64,000 nt of DNA from Chloroflexota bacterium. Its GTDB lineage: Bacteria; Chloroflexota; UBA11872. Both the position numbers and the translations under genes were made by a program. The DNA lies in NCBI GenBank assembly GCA_026706485.1, contig JAPOYR010000011.1, positions 434,001 through 498,000 on the forward strand. The letters run 5' to 3'. Below are positions 53,740-63,011 of this stretch, in pieces (the first letter of the stretch is position 1; each line of letters starts with the position of its first letter). The notes under the pieces are model-generated. The model saw nothing but the letters and a program-made list of their open reading frames with translations, ran no database searches and was not told the DNA's origin.

Positions 53740-53943
53740 CTAGCTCGTGAATGGCTGGGAGATGGTCTCCAGCAGGCTGTCGAGACCCTCTCCAATGCTA
53801 TCGCCCAGGGTCGTCATCACAAGAACCAGCACGACCACGAATGCCACGGCGACCAGCGCGTAGCCGATAACGCTCTGCCCGCTCTGGCCGACGATGGAAC
53901 CGCCATCGGGGCGATCGGTCGGGTTGTTGGAGTCGTCGTGCAT
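53740..53943 (-). CDS. Flp/type IVb pilin-like small membrane protein
   Basis: 67 aa. A hydrophilic N-terminus (MHDDSNNPTDRPDGGS) is followed by IVGQSGQSVIGYALVAVAFV and a long hydrophobic helix, then a short amphipathic tail. The block GQSVIGYALVAVAFVVVLVL resembles Flp-family pilins (GQxLVEYALxxxL), but the conserved Glu at +5 is Gly here. A small TM protein of other function is possible. ATG at 53943 or GTG at 53952. First gene of the clpC operon, 4 nt from the clpC start. Confidence 0.6.
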   Translation of the reverse strand: MHDDSNNPTDRPDGGSIVGQSGQSVIGYALVAVAFVVVLVLVMTTLGDSIGEGLDSLLETISQPFTS

Positions 53944-54345
53944 GTGAGCCACCGCCTGAGTCCCTGGCGGATGCTAGGTAGCGCGCCGTCGGCGTGTCAA
54001 CGCAGGCGAGCCGCGCCCAAGCACGCTGACGCCGCACGCTTGGCCCACCCGCGTCGCGGCGAGGCGACGACCATCGGGCCGATGGCAGCGGCAAATATCA
54101 TGCGTTCCAAGTGACGCCGGGCAGTCGGTGACCGGTGCATCGCGGCTCGTGCGGCGGCGTTTGCAGCGACAAAATGCCGACAAATCAAGGGCTCGCCGTC
54201 AGCCCGTCCATCCTCGCCACCGGCACTCGTGTGCGGCACCGCCGTATAGCGCCCGGCAATGCCGATTTCAGCACCCAACCTGATAGAATTGGTCCCGGGA
54301 GAATTCAGCCGGTTTATGGCGTCCAAAGGAGTCCACCAGGCACGC
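53944..54345. other. Divergent spacer between Flp-like and moaC genes
   Basis: About 400 bp with no convincing ORF. It contains the extended -10 element at 54281-54289; promoters for both directions should be here. Confidence 0.5.
54281..54289 (+). promoter_or_regulatory. Candidate extended -10 for moaC-gyrA
   Basis: TGATAGAAT matches the extended -10 TGnTAtAAT, and transcription would begin near 54296, just before the moaC start. Confidence 0.45.
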
Positions 54346-54858
54346 ATGGGGCTGACGCACTTCGACAGTGCCGGGGCTCCGCGCATGGTGGATGTCGGCG
54401 CAAAAGCGGCGACCGTGCGCGTGGCCGTGGCGGCGGCGCGAATCGCGATGCAACCCGAAACGCTGGCCATGATTCGCGCACAGTTGGACGGCCGCGACTC
54501 ACCGCTGCCAAAGGGCGACGTCGTGGGCGTGGCGCGGGTGGCCGGGATCATGGCGGCCAAGCGCACCCCGGATCTCATCCCGCTCTGCCACCCGCTGCCG
54601 CTGAGCGGCATTGACCTGGCCATCGATCCCGCGGAGGACCCGCCGGGGCTGGCCATCGAGGCCACGGTGCGCACCACCGCCCGCACCGGGGTGGAGATGG
54701 AGGCCTTGACCGCCGTCTCCGTCGCGGCGCTGACCGTCTATGACATGTGCAAAGCCGTCGACCGCGCGATGACCGTGCACGACGTGCGCCTCATACGAAA
54801 GTCCGGTGGCGCGAGCGGCGACTTTCAGGCCGCCGACCAGCCGGAGAGGGAGGACTAG
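54346..54858 (+). CDS. moaC: Cyclic pyranopterin monophosphate synthase MoaC
   Basis: 170 aa. [20 protein letters not shown] at the N-terminus, [48 protein letters not shown] and [10 protein letters not shown], the family's active-site blocks. It converts the 8-oxo intermediate to cPMP in molybdenum cofactor synthesis. ATG 54346 matches the family's N-terminus; 54316 or 54259 would add residues, and 54259 lies upstream of the predicted promoter. It ends where gyrA begins. Confidence 0.93.
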   Translation: MGLTHFDSAGAPRMVDVGAKAATVRVAVAAARIAMQPETLAMIRAQLDGRDSPLPKGDVVGVARVAGIMAAKRTPDLIPLCHPLPLSGIDLAIDPAEDPPGLAIEATVRTTARTGVEMEALTAVSVAALTVYDMCKAVDRAMTVHDVRLIRKSGGASGDFQAADQPERED

Positions 54859-57300
54859 GTGACCGACGACCGCCTCATGCCGATCGAGCTCGCCGAGGAG
54901 ATGGAAGCCTCGTACATCGACTACGCCATGAGCACCATCATGGCGCGCGCCATTCCCGACGTGCGCGACGGGCTCAAGCCGGTCCAGCGGCGGTTGTTGT
55001 ATTCGATGGACGAACTGGGCGCGGCGCCCAACGCGGGGTTCCGCAAGGCGGCGCGCGTGGTGGGCGACACCATGGGGAAATACCATCCCCACGGCGACGG
55101 CGCGCTCTACGACACGCTGGTGCGCATGGCGCAGCCGTTTTCGCTGCGCTATCCACTCGTCGACGGGCAAGGCAACTTCGGCTCGGTGGACGGCGATCCG
55201 GCTGCCGCCATGCGGTACACCGAGACCCGGCTGACGGCGGTGTCGGCCCAGATGCTCGACGAAATCGATCGCGACACGGTGGACTTCGTCGAGAACTTCG
55301 ACGGGACCGCCGAGATGCCGGAAGTCCTGCCGGCCGTCGTGCCGAATCTGCTGCTGAACGGCTCGACGGGCATTGCCGTCGGGATGGCCACGAGCATCCC
55401 GCCGCACAACCTGCGCGAAGTGGGACGAGCGATCCAGCACTTGCTGGACGAGCCCGACACGAGCCGCGACGACCTGATGAAGTTCGTGAAGGGGCCGGAC
55501 TTCCCAACGGCGGCGATTATCGTCGGCGCCGACGACATCCAGGACACCTACCGGCAGGGCCGGGGCCGAGTGGTCGTGCGCGCCCGGGTCGCGATCGAGG
55601 AGGTCCGCGGCGAGCGCATGGCGCTGGTCGTCACCGAGCTTCCGTACATGGTCAACAAGGCCACGCTGATCGAGCGGATCGCGGGCCTGGTGCGGAACAG
55701 CACCATCGAGGGCATTTCAGACATCCGCGACGAGTCCGACCGTCACGGCATGCGGGCGGTGATCGAGCTGAAACGCGACGCCCGCCCCTCGGCGGTGCTC
55801 AACCAGCTCTACAAGCACACGTCGCTGCAATCCACCTTCAGCATCAACATGCTGGCCCTGGTCGACGGGCGGCCCGAGCAGCTGACGCTCAAGCGCATGA
55901 TCGAGCTGTTCATCGAGCACCGGCGAGAGGTGATCCGCCGGCGGACGGAATTCGATCTCAAGAAGGCGCGCGTCCGGGAGCACCTGCTCGAGGGCTACGT
56001 CATCGCACTGGACAACATCGACGAGGTGATCGAGTGCATTCGCGCGGCCGCCGACACGGAGTCCGCTCGAAACGAGCTGATGAAGCGTTTCGGTCTCACG
56101 GAGACGCAGGCCAACGCGATTCTCGACATGCAGCTGCGCCGGCTGGTGCGACTGGAGCGCCAGCGCATTCTCGACGAGCTCGACGCCGTGCGGGCGGAGA
56201 TTGCCGACCTGGAGGACATCCTGGCCGACGCCAACCGCGTGCGGGAGATCATTCGCACCGAGACCCGCGACGTGGTGGATCGCTTCGGCGACGAGCGCCG
56301 CACCGAGATCCTAGCCGGGGCGAGCGGCGACTTTTCGGATGCCGACCTCGTGGCCGACGAGGATTGCTTGGTCACGCTGTCGTCCAACGGTTATGTCAAG
56401 CGAGTGCAGGCGACCGCCTACCGCCGCCAGGGTCGCGGCGGTCGCGGGATCATCGGCTTCCGCAGCAAGGCGGGCGGGATCGTCGAACACTTCCTGATCA
56501 CCAACTCGCACGACTACCTGCTGTTCTTCACCAACCGCGGCAAGGTCTACCGGCTGCGGACCTATGAGATCCCACAGCACGGGCGCGACGCGCAGGGCAT
56601 CAACGTGATCAACCTGCTGCCCATTGAGCAGGGGGAAACGGCCACGGCCGTCCTGGCCATACCCAATTTCGAGGCGGGCGACTACCTGGTGTTCGGGACG
56701 CGCCGCGGCCAGGTCAAGCGCAGCGCGCTCACCCAGTTCGTCACCTTTCGAGTCAACGGCCTGCTGGCCATGAACGTAGCGCCCGATGACGAACTGGCCT
56801 GGGTGCGCCTGGTTACCGACGAAGACAGCGTGATGTTCTTTACGCGGAATGGCCAGGCCATCCGATTCCACCTCGAAAACGTGCGCGCGAGCGGCCGCAC
56901 CAGCGGCGGTATGCGCGGCATAAGGCTGACCAACGACGACGAAGTCGTGGCCATGGACCTCGTCCGCGAAAACGCCTATGTGCTGCTGGTCACGCGAAAC
57001 GGATTTGGCAAGAAGATGCCGGTATCGGACTTCAAACCCCAAGGCCGAGGCGGCCAAGGCCTACGCGCCATAGTCCTGAACGAGAAGCTTGGCCCCGTGG
57101 CCGACGCCCGCACGCTGCTCAGCCCCGACGAAGAGATCGTGCTGGTCTCGTCCGACGGACAGGTCATTCGCTGCGGACTCAAAGACGTACCCCGGCGGAG
57201 GCGCTACGCCGAGGGCGTGATCGTGATGCGCATGAAAGACAATGTCGAGCTGCTGCGCGTGGCCCGGCTGGCCGACGGCCGCGACGGGGACTCCGGCTAG
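54859..57300 (+). CDS. gyrA: DNA gyrase subunit A
   Basis: 813 aa type IIA topoisomerase A subunit. [20 protein letters not shown] and [11 protein letters not shown] at the N-terminus, catalytic Tyr120 in MRYTETRLT, and C-terminal beta-pinwheel with the GyrA box QGRGGRG near 520, which marks it as gyrase and not topo IV. GTG start directly after the moaC stop (no gap). The quinolone region reads [11 protein letters not shown]: Gly at the position of E. coli Ser83, with Asp at the 87 position. Confidence 0.95.
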   Translation: MTDDRLMPIELAEEMEASYIDYAMSTIMARAIPDVRDGLKPVQRRLLYSMDELGAAPNAGFRKAARVVGDTMGKYHPHGDGALYDTLVRMAQPFSLRYPLVDGQGNFGSVDGDPAAAMRYTETRLTAVSAQMLDEIDRDTVDFVENFDGTAEMPEVLPAVVPNLLLNGSTGIAVGMATSIPPHNLREVGRAIQHLLDEPDTSRDDLMKFVKGPDFPTAAIIVGADDIQDTYRQGRGRVVVRARVAIEEVRGERMALVVTELPYMVNKATLIERIAGLVRNSTIEGISDIRDESDRHGMRAVIELKRDARPSAVLNQLYKHTSLQSTFSINMLALVDGRPEQLTLKRMIELFIEHRREVIRRRTEFDLKKARVREHLLEGYVIALDNIDEVIECIRAAADTESARNELMKRFGLTETQANAILDMQLRRLVRLERQRILDELDAVRAEIADLEDILADANRVREIIRTETRDVVDRFGDERRTEILAGASGDFSDADLVADEDCLVTLSSNGYVKRVQATAYRRQGRGGRGIIGFRSKAGGIVEHFLITNSHDYLLFFTNRGKVYRLRTYEIPQHGRDAQGINVINLLPIEQGETATAVLAIPNFEAGDYLVFGTRRGQVKRSALTQFVTFRVNGLLAMNVAPDDELAWVRLVTDEDSVMFFTRNGQAIRFHLENVRASGRTSGGMRGIRLTNDDEVVAMDLVRENAYVLLVTRNGFGKKMPVSDFKPQGRGGQGLRAIVLNEKLGPVADARTLLSPDEEIVLVSSDGQVIRCGLKDVPRRRRYAEGVIVMRMKDNVELLRVARLADGRDGDSG

Positions 57301-57326
57301 CCGGCCAGACGTATCCCGCCCGTCAC

Positions 57327-57350
57327 GCAGACAACGTCTGCACAGCTTTT
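57327..57350 (+). terminator. Weak hairpin terminator after gyrA
   Basis: GCAGAC-AAC-GTCTGC (6-bp stem, 3-nt loop), then ACAGCTTTT. Located 26 nt after the gyrA stop. Confidence 0.4.
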
Positions 57351-57431
57351 GAGCCGGGAGGGAACGTTTCGTTTCCGCTGCGCGTAGTGTTTAAGGACTG
57401 TGTGAACGCCTATACACGACGGGAAGTCTCC

Positions 57432-59117
57432 ATGCATCGGTTTCGAGCGGCATTCATCATTTTGATCGTCTTCACGCTTATGGCGTGCGGCGAGGCCGAG
57501 AGCGGAGCTGAATCGTTGGATGCCAGCGGTGCCCCAATGGTCGCGTTGGCAGCAATGCCCATGGCTGCGGAGTCCGAGGAGGCCATGGTCGTGCGCGAGG
57601 TGCCCGTCGAGGTCGAGGTCATCAAAGAGGTGCCGGTCGAGGTCGTGGTGGAGCGGATGGTGACGGCAGCGCCGGCGCCGGCAAGCGCGCCGGCCACAGC
57701 CGCGCCGCAGTCGCTCGACACCGGCGTGGTCGAGCGCCAGATCATCCGGACCGGCACGCTGAGCGTAGTCGTCGCCGAGCTTGCAGCCGCGGTGACCCAG
57801 GTCGAAGACATCGTGGCGGGCATCTCCGGAGCGTTTGTCGCCGCATCCAACATCCAGCAGGACGACCCGCGGCGCGTGAGCACCATCACCGTGCGCGTGC
57901 CCGTCGAGGCGTTTGACGCCACGCTGGCCGCGCTGCGCAACGTCGGCGCCGAAGTGATCGACGAGGACATTCAGAGCCAGGACGTCACGGCGCAGTACAC
58001 CGACCTGACCGCTCGCTTGCGCAACGCCACGGCCGCGGAGCAGCAGCTGCGGGACATTCTGACCCGCGCGCAAACCGTGACGGACACCATCGAGGTGCAG
58101 CGCGAGCTGACTCAGGTCCGTGAGCGCATCGAGGTGCTCCAGGGCCAGCTCAACGTGCTGACCAACCAGAGCACGCTGGCCACGATCGTGCTGCGGCTGC
58201 ATCCGGCGGCGGACCTGATCGTGACGCGCGAGGTCCCAAGCCATTTCCGAATGCATGACTCCACCAGCCTCAGCCTTTCGGTGTGGAACGAGGGCACGGT
58301 CGACCTCAAGCAGGTGGAGGTCGTTGATCGGCTGGACCCGGGCATGATCTTCCTGGCCGCGAGCGAGGGCGGCGTCTACAGCGCAGCCGCGCACACGGTG
58401 TCGTGGACAATCGACCGGCTCGGTCCCGGCGACGCGCGCTTCCTCAGCAGCGACGTCAGGCTCGAGAGCGAGGCGCTTGACATGCAGGCGCGCGCCGAAG
58501 TCTCGACGTCCAGCCCGGAGAGCGACGGCGCCAACAACCGCGCCGAGGCGACGCTGACGTTCCACGTGGACCTGTCCATCTTCAAGGACGGTCCGGCCGC
58601 CGTGCCCGTCGGGCGGGACGTGGTCTACACCCTGGAGTACCGCAACACCGGCAACACCGACGCCCGCAACGTGCGCCTCGAGGAGCGCCTGTCCGACGGC
58701 ATGCAGTTCGTCCGGGCCGAGGGCGGCGGGCGATTCGACGACACGCGTAACGCGATCGTTTGGGAGTTTCCGCGGATTGCGCCGGGCTTGTCCGACCTCG
58801 TGACCTACGTGGCGCGGGTGGAGGCCGACTCGGGGCGCCTGCAGACCGACACGACGATCACGTCGGACGAGCCGGATCGCGCCGACGTGGACAACACGAG
58901 CACCACCTTCTTGACCGTGCTGCCGGAGGACGTGGCCGACCGCGATGTCTGGAACCCCGGATCGACGGCTCGCGAGAGCGTTGATCGGCTGGGACGCTTC
59001 GCCCAGTGGGCCGCCGACGCCGGACTCACGATCGCCATCATCGGCGGACCGATCCTGGTCGTGGTGGCGGTCCTGGTGGCCGGCGTGCGTGCGGTGCGGA
59101 GGCGTCGCGCGAGCTAG
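57432..59117 (+). CDS. DUF4349 / DUF11-repeat lipoprotein with stalk motif
   Basis: 561 aa. Lipobox LMAC (Cys19). A short stalk VREVPVEVEVIKEVPVEV (54-71) echoes the stalks of the SBPs. Then a DUF4349 domain (about 100-265): QIIRTGTLSVVVAELAAAV, helical coiled coil (RERIEVLQGQLNVLTNQS). Two DUF11-type Ig-like repeats follow (LSLSVWNEGTVDLKQVEVVD and VYTLEYRNTGNTDARNVRLE), then a C-terminal TM helix (LTIAIIGGPILVVVAVLVAG) with RRRRAS. A surface-anchored structural protein is likely. ATG at 57432, weak ribosome-binding site. Stop overlaps the convergent permease gene. Confidence 0.82.
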   Translation: MHRFRAAFIILIVFTLMACGEAESGAESLDASGAPMVALAAMPMAAESEEAMVVREVPVEVEVIKEVPVEVVVERMVTAAPAPASAPATAAPQSLDTGVVERQIIRTGTLSVVVAELAAAVTQVEDIVAGISGAFVAASNIQQDDPRRVSTITVRVPVEAFDATLAALRNVGAEVIDEDIQSQDVTAQYTDLTARLRNATAAEQQLRDILTRAQTVTDTIEVQRELTQVRERIEVLQGQLNVLTNQSTLATIVLRLHPAADLIVTREVPSHFRMHDSTSLSLSVWNEGTVDLKQVEVVDRLDPGMIFLAASEGGVYSAAAHTVSWTIDRLGPGDARFLSSDVRLESEALDMQARAEVSTSSPESDGANNRAEATLTFHVDLSIFKDGPAAVPVGRDVVYTLEYRNTGNTDARNVRLEERLSDGMQFVRAEGGGRFDDTRNAIVWEFPRIAPGLSDLVTYVARVEADSGRLQTDTTITSDEPDRADVDNTSTTFLTVLPEDVADRDVWNPGSTARESVDRLGRFAQWAADAGLTIAIIGGPILVVVAVLVAGVRAVRRRRAS

Positions 59118-59905
59118 CTCGAGGCGCTGGTGTAGCGGCTGAGGCCGAAGCGCCAGAAGCGCGTGGCCGTCAGCACCGCGACGACGGCGATGACGGGCGC
59201 GACCCAAACCAGCCAGGATGGGTCGCGCCCGGTCACGGCCTGCGCCGGCACCGTGGTGACGAACGCCACCGGGAACACGAAGGTCAGCAACTGCCGCAGC
59301 CAGAACGGGTAAACCTCGATGGGATAGCGGCCGGTCTGGAAGAACAGGTTGAAGATCATGGTGACGTTGGCCACGCGCACGAACCAGAACACCAGCGTGG
59401 TCAACGCCAGCCAGATGGCGTAGACGATCGCGACACCGCAAGCCAGCAGCGCCACGAACAGCAGCACGCCCCAGCCGGACGCGCGCACGTCGAGGCCCGC
59501 CAGCGCCACGCCGAGGACAATGGCCCCGAGCACGATGTCGGAGACGTGCCAGACGGCAAAGCGCCGTGCGCTGGCCAGAAATAGCGCCGGCACGGGCTTC
59601 ATCAGCACGTAGTCGAACGTGCCCTCGCGCACTTCCTCGACGACCCGGTTGAGGCTGGGCGACATGAACATCGCCACGAACCCGTTGACGAACACGAATA
59701 TCCCCAGCAGCGACAGCGTCTGCCCCAGGGTCCATCCGCCCAGCGTCTCGGTGTGGCTGAAGATCACGGCCACGCCGCCGATGGCCGTTCCGAGATTGAG
59801 CACGCTGCGGATCACGTTGCCGAACAGGTCGCCGCGGTAGGCAAACTCCTCCTGCAGCGCCGAGCGAAAGTAGGCGCCGGCGATGCGGGCCAGACGCCCG
59901 ATCAC
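59114..59905 (-). CDS. ABC-2 type exporter permease 1
   Basis: 263 aa with six hydrophobic helices; N-terminal FRSALQEEFAYRGDLFGNVI and LLGIFVFVNGFVAMFMSP, VREGTFDYVLMKPVP, typical of the DUF990 family that pairs with an ABC ATPase. GTG start overlaps the stop of permease 2 (GTGA). Last gene of the operon, with the 3' end overlapping by 4 nt the convergent lipoprotein gene. Confidence 0.85.
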   Translation of the reverse strand: MIGRLARIAGAYFRSALQEEFAYRGDLFGNVIRSVLNLGTAIGGVAVIFSHTETLGGWTLGQTLSLLGIFVFVNGFVAMFMSPSLNRVVEEVREGTFDYVLMKPVPALFLASARRFAVWHVSDIVLGAIVLGVALAGLDVRASGWGVLLFVALLACGVAIVYAIWLALTTLVFWFVRVANVTMIFNLFFQTGRYPIEVYPFWLRQLLTFVFPVAFVTTVPAQAVTGRDPSWLVWVAPVIAVVAVLTATRFWRFGLSRYTSASS

Positions 59906-60705
59906 GCGCCCACCGCCCCATAGCGCTTCACGCCGGCTCGCCAGAGCACGACGAAGGCCGCGGCGGCGGCCACGGTCCATCCGGCCTGGATCGCCAGTCC
60001 CGTCACCAGCTCCGCGCCCTGCACCCGGCCCAGCGCCACCTCGATGGGGAAGCCGACCGTATAGCGCATGGGCAGCACCACGGCGGCCTGCTGCAATACG
60101 CCCGGAAGCACGGCGACCGGCGCGACCTGGCCGCCGAGCAGAAGGGTCAAGCTCATCCAGATGTCCCAGAACGACATCGAGCGCGTGGTCCAGAAGGCGA
60201 ACATGGCAAAGCACGAGCCGATGAGGAACGAGATCGAAGCCGCCATGACCATGGACGGCAGGAAGAGTGCGATCCCGAGCCAATCCGGATCGAAGGCGGG
60301 GCGGAGAATCAGCGCCAGACCCACCCAGATGGGTACGAGAAACATCAGGTTCACGGCCTTGTAGGCAATGTTGAGCGCCCCGGCGCGCCAGAACGGATGC
60401 AGCGGGCGCAGCAGGTGCGGGGAAAGCCGGCCGGTCTGGATGCTCGGCGCCATGGTGTAGACCTCGATGGCCAGGGTGAGGTGCGACACGGCCATGAACA
60501 CCAGGTAGTAAAGGACGAAGTCGTCGCGGTCGTAGCCGGCAATGTCGCCGCCGCCGACAACGGTGGACCAGATGACCAGGTAGATGATGGGGTTGACCAC
60601 CTGCCAGAGGCCGTAGAGGAACATCTCGATGCGGTACTGGAACAGGTCCGCCAACTCCGCTCGCAGCAGCGACGCGAAGCCCGCCAACGTGCGTGAGCGA
60701 ATCAC
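59902..60705 (-). CDS. ABC-2 type exporter permease 2
   Basis: 267 aa, six TM helices: LLRAELADLFQYRIEMFLYG, IIYLVIWSTVVGGGDIAGY, IQTGRLSPHLLRPLHPFWR, LLLGGQVAPVAVLPG. Partner of permease 1. GTG start overlaps the stop of the ATPase gene (GTGA), so all three genes are translationally coupled. Substrate unknown; possibly a lipid, polysaccharide or antibiotic. Confidence 0.85.
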   Translation of the reverse strand: MIRSRTLAGFASLLRAELADLFQYRIEMFLYGLWQVVNPIIYLVIWSTVVGGGDIAGYDRDDFVLYYLVFMAVSHLTLAIEVYTMAPSIQTGRLSPHLLRPLHPFWRAGALNIAYKAVNLMFLVPIWVGLALILRPAFDPDWLGIALFLPSMVMAASISFLIGSCFAMFAFWTTRSMSFWDIWMSLTLLLGGQVAPVAVLPGVLQQAAVVLPMRYTVGFPIEVALGRVQGAELVTGLAIQAGWTVAAAAAFVVLWRAGVKRYGAVGA

Positions 60706-61685
60706 GACTCCCGCCGGTGGAAGACCTGGTCGATGACGTATTCCAGCGGCGGGTCCTCGACGCTCAGATCGGCCACCGGCAACTCCGCCAGCATGCGGGC
60801 CGTCACCGAGGCTGCCTTTGCCTTGTCGGTGCGCACGCTGACCTGCACGTCGTCGGCCGAAACGACCTCGCCGTAGGCCGACACATCCGCACGATTGACG
60901 GGGCGCTCCAGGTGCAGCGTGATGGTCTTGTGCGGGGCGTAGCGGTCGATCAGACCGGAGAGCGGGCCGTCGTAGAGCAGCTTTCCGTGGTCGATCACCA
61001 CCACGCGCTCGGCCAGCGCCTTCACGTCGGCCATGTAGTGGCTGGTGAGCAGGATCGTGGCGCCGGTGGTGGCGTTGTAACGGGTGACGAAATCGCGGAT
61101 GCGCTGCTGCATCGTCACGTCGAGCCCGATGGTCGGCTCGTCGAGAAACAAGACCCTCGGACGGTGCAAGAGGCCGGCCGCCAGCTCGGCTTTCATGCGC
61201 TCGCCAAGGGAAAGCTGGCGCACCGGCTTGGTGAGGATCTCTTCCAGCTCGAGCAGGTCGACGAGCAGGCCCAGCGACTCCTGGTAGTCGGCGTCCCGCA
61301 ATCCGAACACGGCCTTGTTGACGAGAAATGTGTCCAGGGCCGGCAGGTCCCAGTAGAGCTGCTGGCGCTGTCCCATGATGAGCGTGATTTGCGATAGGAA
61401 CTCGCGCCGGCGCTCCCACGGCGTGAAGCCCAGCACCGTGGCTTCGCCGCCGGTCGGGTGCAGCAGCCCGCTCAACAGCTTGAGCGCCGTGGTCTTCCCC
61501 GCGCCGTTGGGGCCAAGGAAGCCGACGATCTCCCCGGATTCCACGTCGAAGGTGATGTCGTCGACGGCGCGCACCGACCGATGGCGGCGTCGCACGATGC
61601 TGCGCAAGGACTCACGCAGGCCGCCCTCACGATCGGCGACCTGGTAGTGCTTGACCAGGTTGCGCACACGAATGTCCGCGGACAT
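60702..61685 (-). CDS. ABC exporter ATP-binding protein
   Basis: 327 aa. Walker A FLGPNGAGKTTALKLLSG, Q-loop IMGQRQQLYWDL, signature LSLGERMKAELAAGLLHRP, Walker B VLFLDEPTIGLD, and the switch His in LLTSHYMADV. The C-terminal extra domain (about 240-327) is like those of DrrA/CcmA-type exporters. ATG at 61685. First gene of the operon. Confidence 0.94.
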   Translation of the reverse strand: MSADIRVRNLVKHYQVADREGGLRESLRSIVRRRHRSVRAVDDITFDVESGEIVGFLGPNGAGKTTALKLLSGLLHPTGGEATVLGFTPWERRREFLSQITLIMGQRQQLYWDLPALDTFLVNKAVFGLRDADYQESLGLLVDLLELEEILTKPVRQLSLGERMKAELAAGLLHRPRVLFLDEPTIGLDVTMQQRIRDFVTRYNATTGATILLTSHYMADVKALAERVVVIDHGKLLYDGPLSGLIDRYAPHKTITLHLERPVNRADVSAYGEVVSADDVQVSVRTDKAKAASVTARMLAELPVADLSVEDPPLEYVIDQVFHRRES

Positions 61686-61930
61686 GCAAACTCCTGACGC
61701 GGGCGACTCCCGAGCCTAGCGCCTCACGCGAAATCCGAGAGTCGGGCCGGAGCAACGAACGGCCACCGCGGATCTTGTGCGCAGCCGTTCGCGTGTTTAC
61801 GCCTTTTGGTAACTCCCGGAGCGACGAGCGTTCAAGCGGCTAGCGTGCTGCTGTTTACTGCTTCATGAATGTGAATGACCAGTAACCATCCTAGAAGCCG
61901 CAGCAACCAACTCGCAGTCAGGCACGTCGG
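61686..61930. other. Intergenic region, AT-richer
   Basis: 245 bp between the exporter operon and the Cys-rich secreted protein; no ORF. Contains short AT-rich runs (GTTTACGCC, TTTACTGCTTCATGAATG) as promoter-like sequence for the exporter operon. Confidence 0.4.
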
Positions 61931-62587
61931 CTACCGTGGATAACAGGCAAACACAGAAACGTCAGCGGTGCTCTGGCTGCTCTTATTACACTTTAGATGC
62001 AATTGAGCAAGAATGCTCCCGATAGAAACATTCACCCTTGTAACGGCCGTGTGGAGAACATTCTCTCGGGAACACCCGAGATTAGTAGACCACTCATCAG
62101 CAAAAATTGTTTCGCTGTTGCAAAGCGTCCCAAGGTCGTTGGCACCTGCAAAGAGCGAGACATCTAGATCATACGGATCGATCGTGGCACCGAATTGCAG
62201 AACCTGCGCTTCAAGGCGCCCTCTGTCGGCGTTGAACAGCCTCACCCAAAGATTGGCGACTTCCTCTGAATCGGCAGCAGGAGTCTGCGTCGGCGAAGCA
62301 TCTTCCTCAGGTGCGATCACTGTATAGCCAAGCTCACGCAGCCCCCGGATTGCCGAGTTGCGCTGGTCCGTTGCCCAGGTCGTACACGGATCCCAGCCGC
62401 GGCGCTCGGCGTAGCCGCGGTAGAAGTCACTGTGATACGGGTGCATCTGGCCTAGGTAGGTCCCGTTCGGCCACGCCGGCGAGTCCTGACAGAAGTCTTC
62501 ACCCTCATAGTTCAGGGCGAACACAACGCCGGTGGTGATTGCCGCAAGCGCAAGCACGGCGCCCACGACGGCAAGAATCCGTCTCAT
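61931..62587 (-). CDS. Cys-rich secreted protein, hypothetical
   Basis: 218 aa. An N-terminal signal/TM segment (RILAVVGAVLALAAITTGVV) is followed by an extracytoplasmic domain with six Cys (DFCQD, DPCTTW, GTLCNS, NLGCSRE, HLKCNK, FACYPR), suggesting disulfides. It includes YLGQMHPYHSDFYRGYAERR and an Asp/Pro/Thr-rich linker. GGAGG 7 nt before the ATG. Base composition is less GC-rich than its neighbours. Not recognised. Confidence 0.7.
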   Translation of the reverse strand: MRRILAVVGAVLALAAITTGVVFALNYEGEDFCQDSPAWPNGTYLGQMHPYHSDFYRGYAERRGWDPCTTWATDQRNSAIRGLRELGYTVIAPEEDASPTQTPAADSEEVANLWVRLFNADRGRLEAQVLQFGATIDPYDLDVSLFAGANDLGTLCNSETIFADEWSTNLGCSRENVLHTAVTRVNVSIGSILAQLHLKCNKSSQSTADVSVFACYPR

Positions 62588-62802
62588 CGGTTTCCTCCCT
62601 AGAGTCAACGACCTCAGCAGCAGCCGGAGCGGATGCTCGTGGCACCAGAGCCCACAACACACGCGGTGGAGTGTCGGGGGCCCGCAAGTGACCGGAAGGG
62701 TATCACCGTCAGGCGAGACGCCCTCCACGAGTCTGTTGGGCGCGGCTACGTTCCCGCCGCGCACGAGAACTTCGCATGATTTGCAGCTTGATTTGGGCCT
62801 GG

Positions 62803-62822
62803 ATTCCCGCCTTCGCGGGAAT
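62803..62822. repeat. REP-like palindrome (exact copy)
   Basis: ATTCCCGC-CTTC-GCGGGAAT, followed by GACGG, as at 44143-44162. Confidence 0.85.
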
Positions 62823-62926
62823 GACGGACGGGTTGCGGCAGGGCGCAGGAAGCGGGAGCCCAAGCGCGCTGGCTGTGGTGCTCCAGGACCTATTGACAAG
62901 TGTGCCCAGGCGGGAATTCTGGCTTC

Positions 62927-62975
62927 GTTCGTGGTGAGCCTGTCGAACCACGCCCTTCGACAGGCTCAGGGCGAA
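62927..62975. repeat. Inverted repeat GAGCCTGTCGAA / TTCGACAGGCTC
   Basis: GTTCGTGGTGAGCCTGTCGAA, an 8-nt spacer, then TTCGACAGGCTCAGGGCGAAC: 12 perfect base pairs in the middle and an outer GTTCG/CGAAC pair. A motif of this kind is dispersed in many bacterial genomes; a partial copy is at 6714. Confidence 0.75.
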
Positions 62976-63011
62976 CGGATCGGGGCGCGCCTAAAGACTT
63001 GTTCGGAGCGC

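Larger units (their letters stand above)
62588..63011. other. Intergenic region with two repeat families
   Basis: About 420 bp with no convincing ORF, holding the REP-like core at 62803-62822 and the TTCGACAGGCTC inverted repeat at 62927-62975. Confidence 0.6.

Noticed and set aside
57297..59921. An 874-codon open frame on the minus strand
   Set aside because: It lies antisense to the DUF4349 lipoprotein and runs out of frame through the permease gene; its composition (Arg/His/Leu/Gly) is that of a shadow frame in GC-rich DNA.
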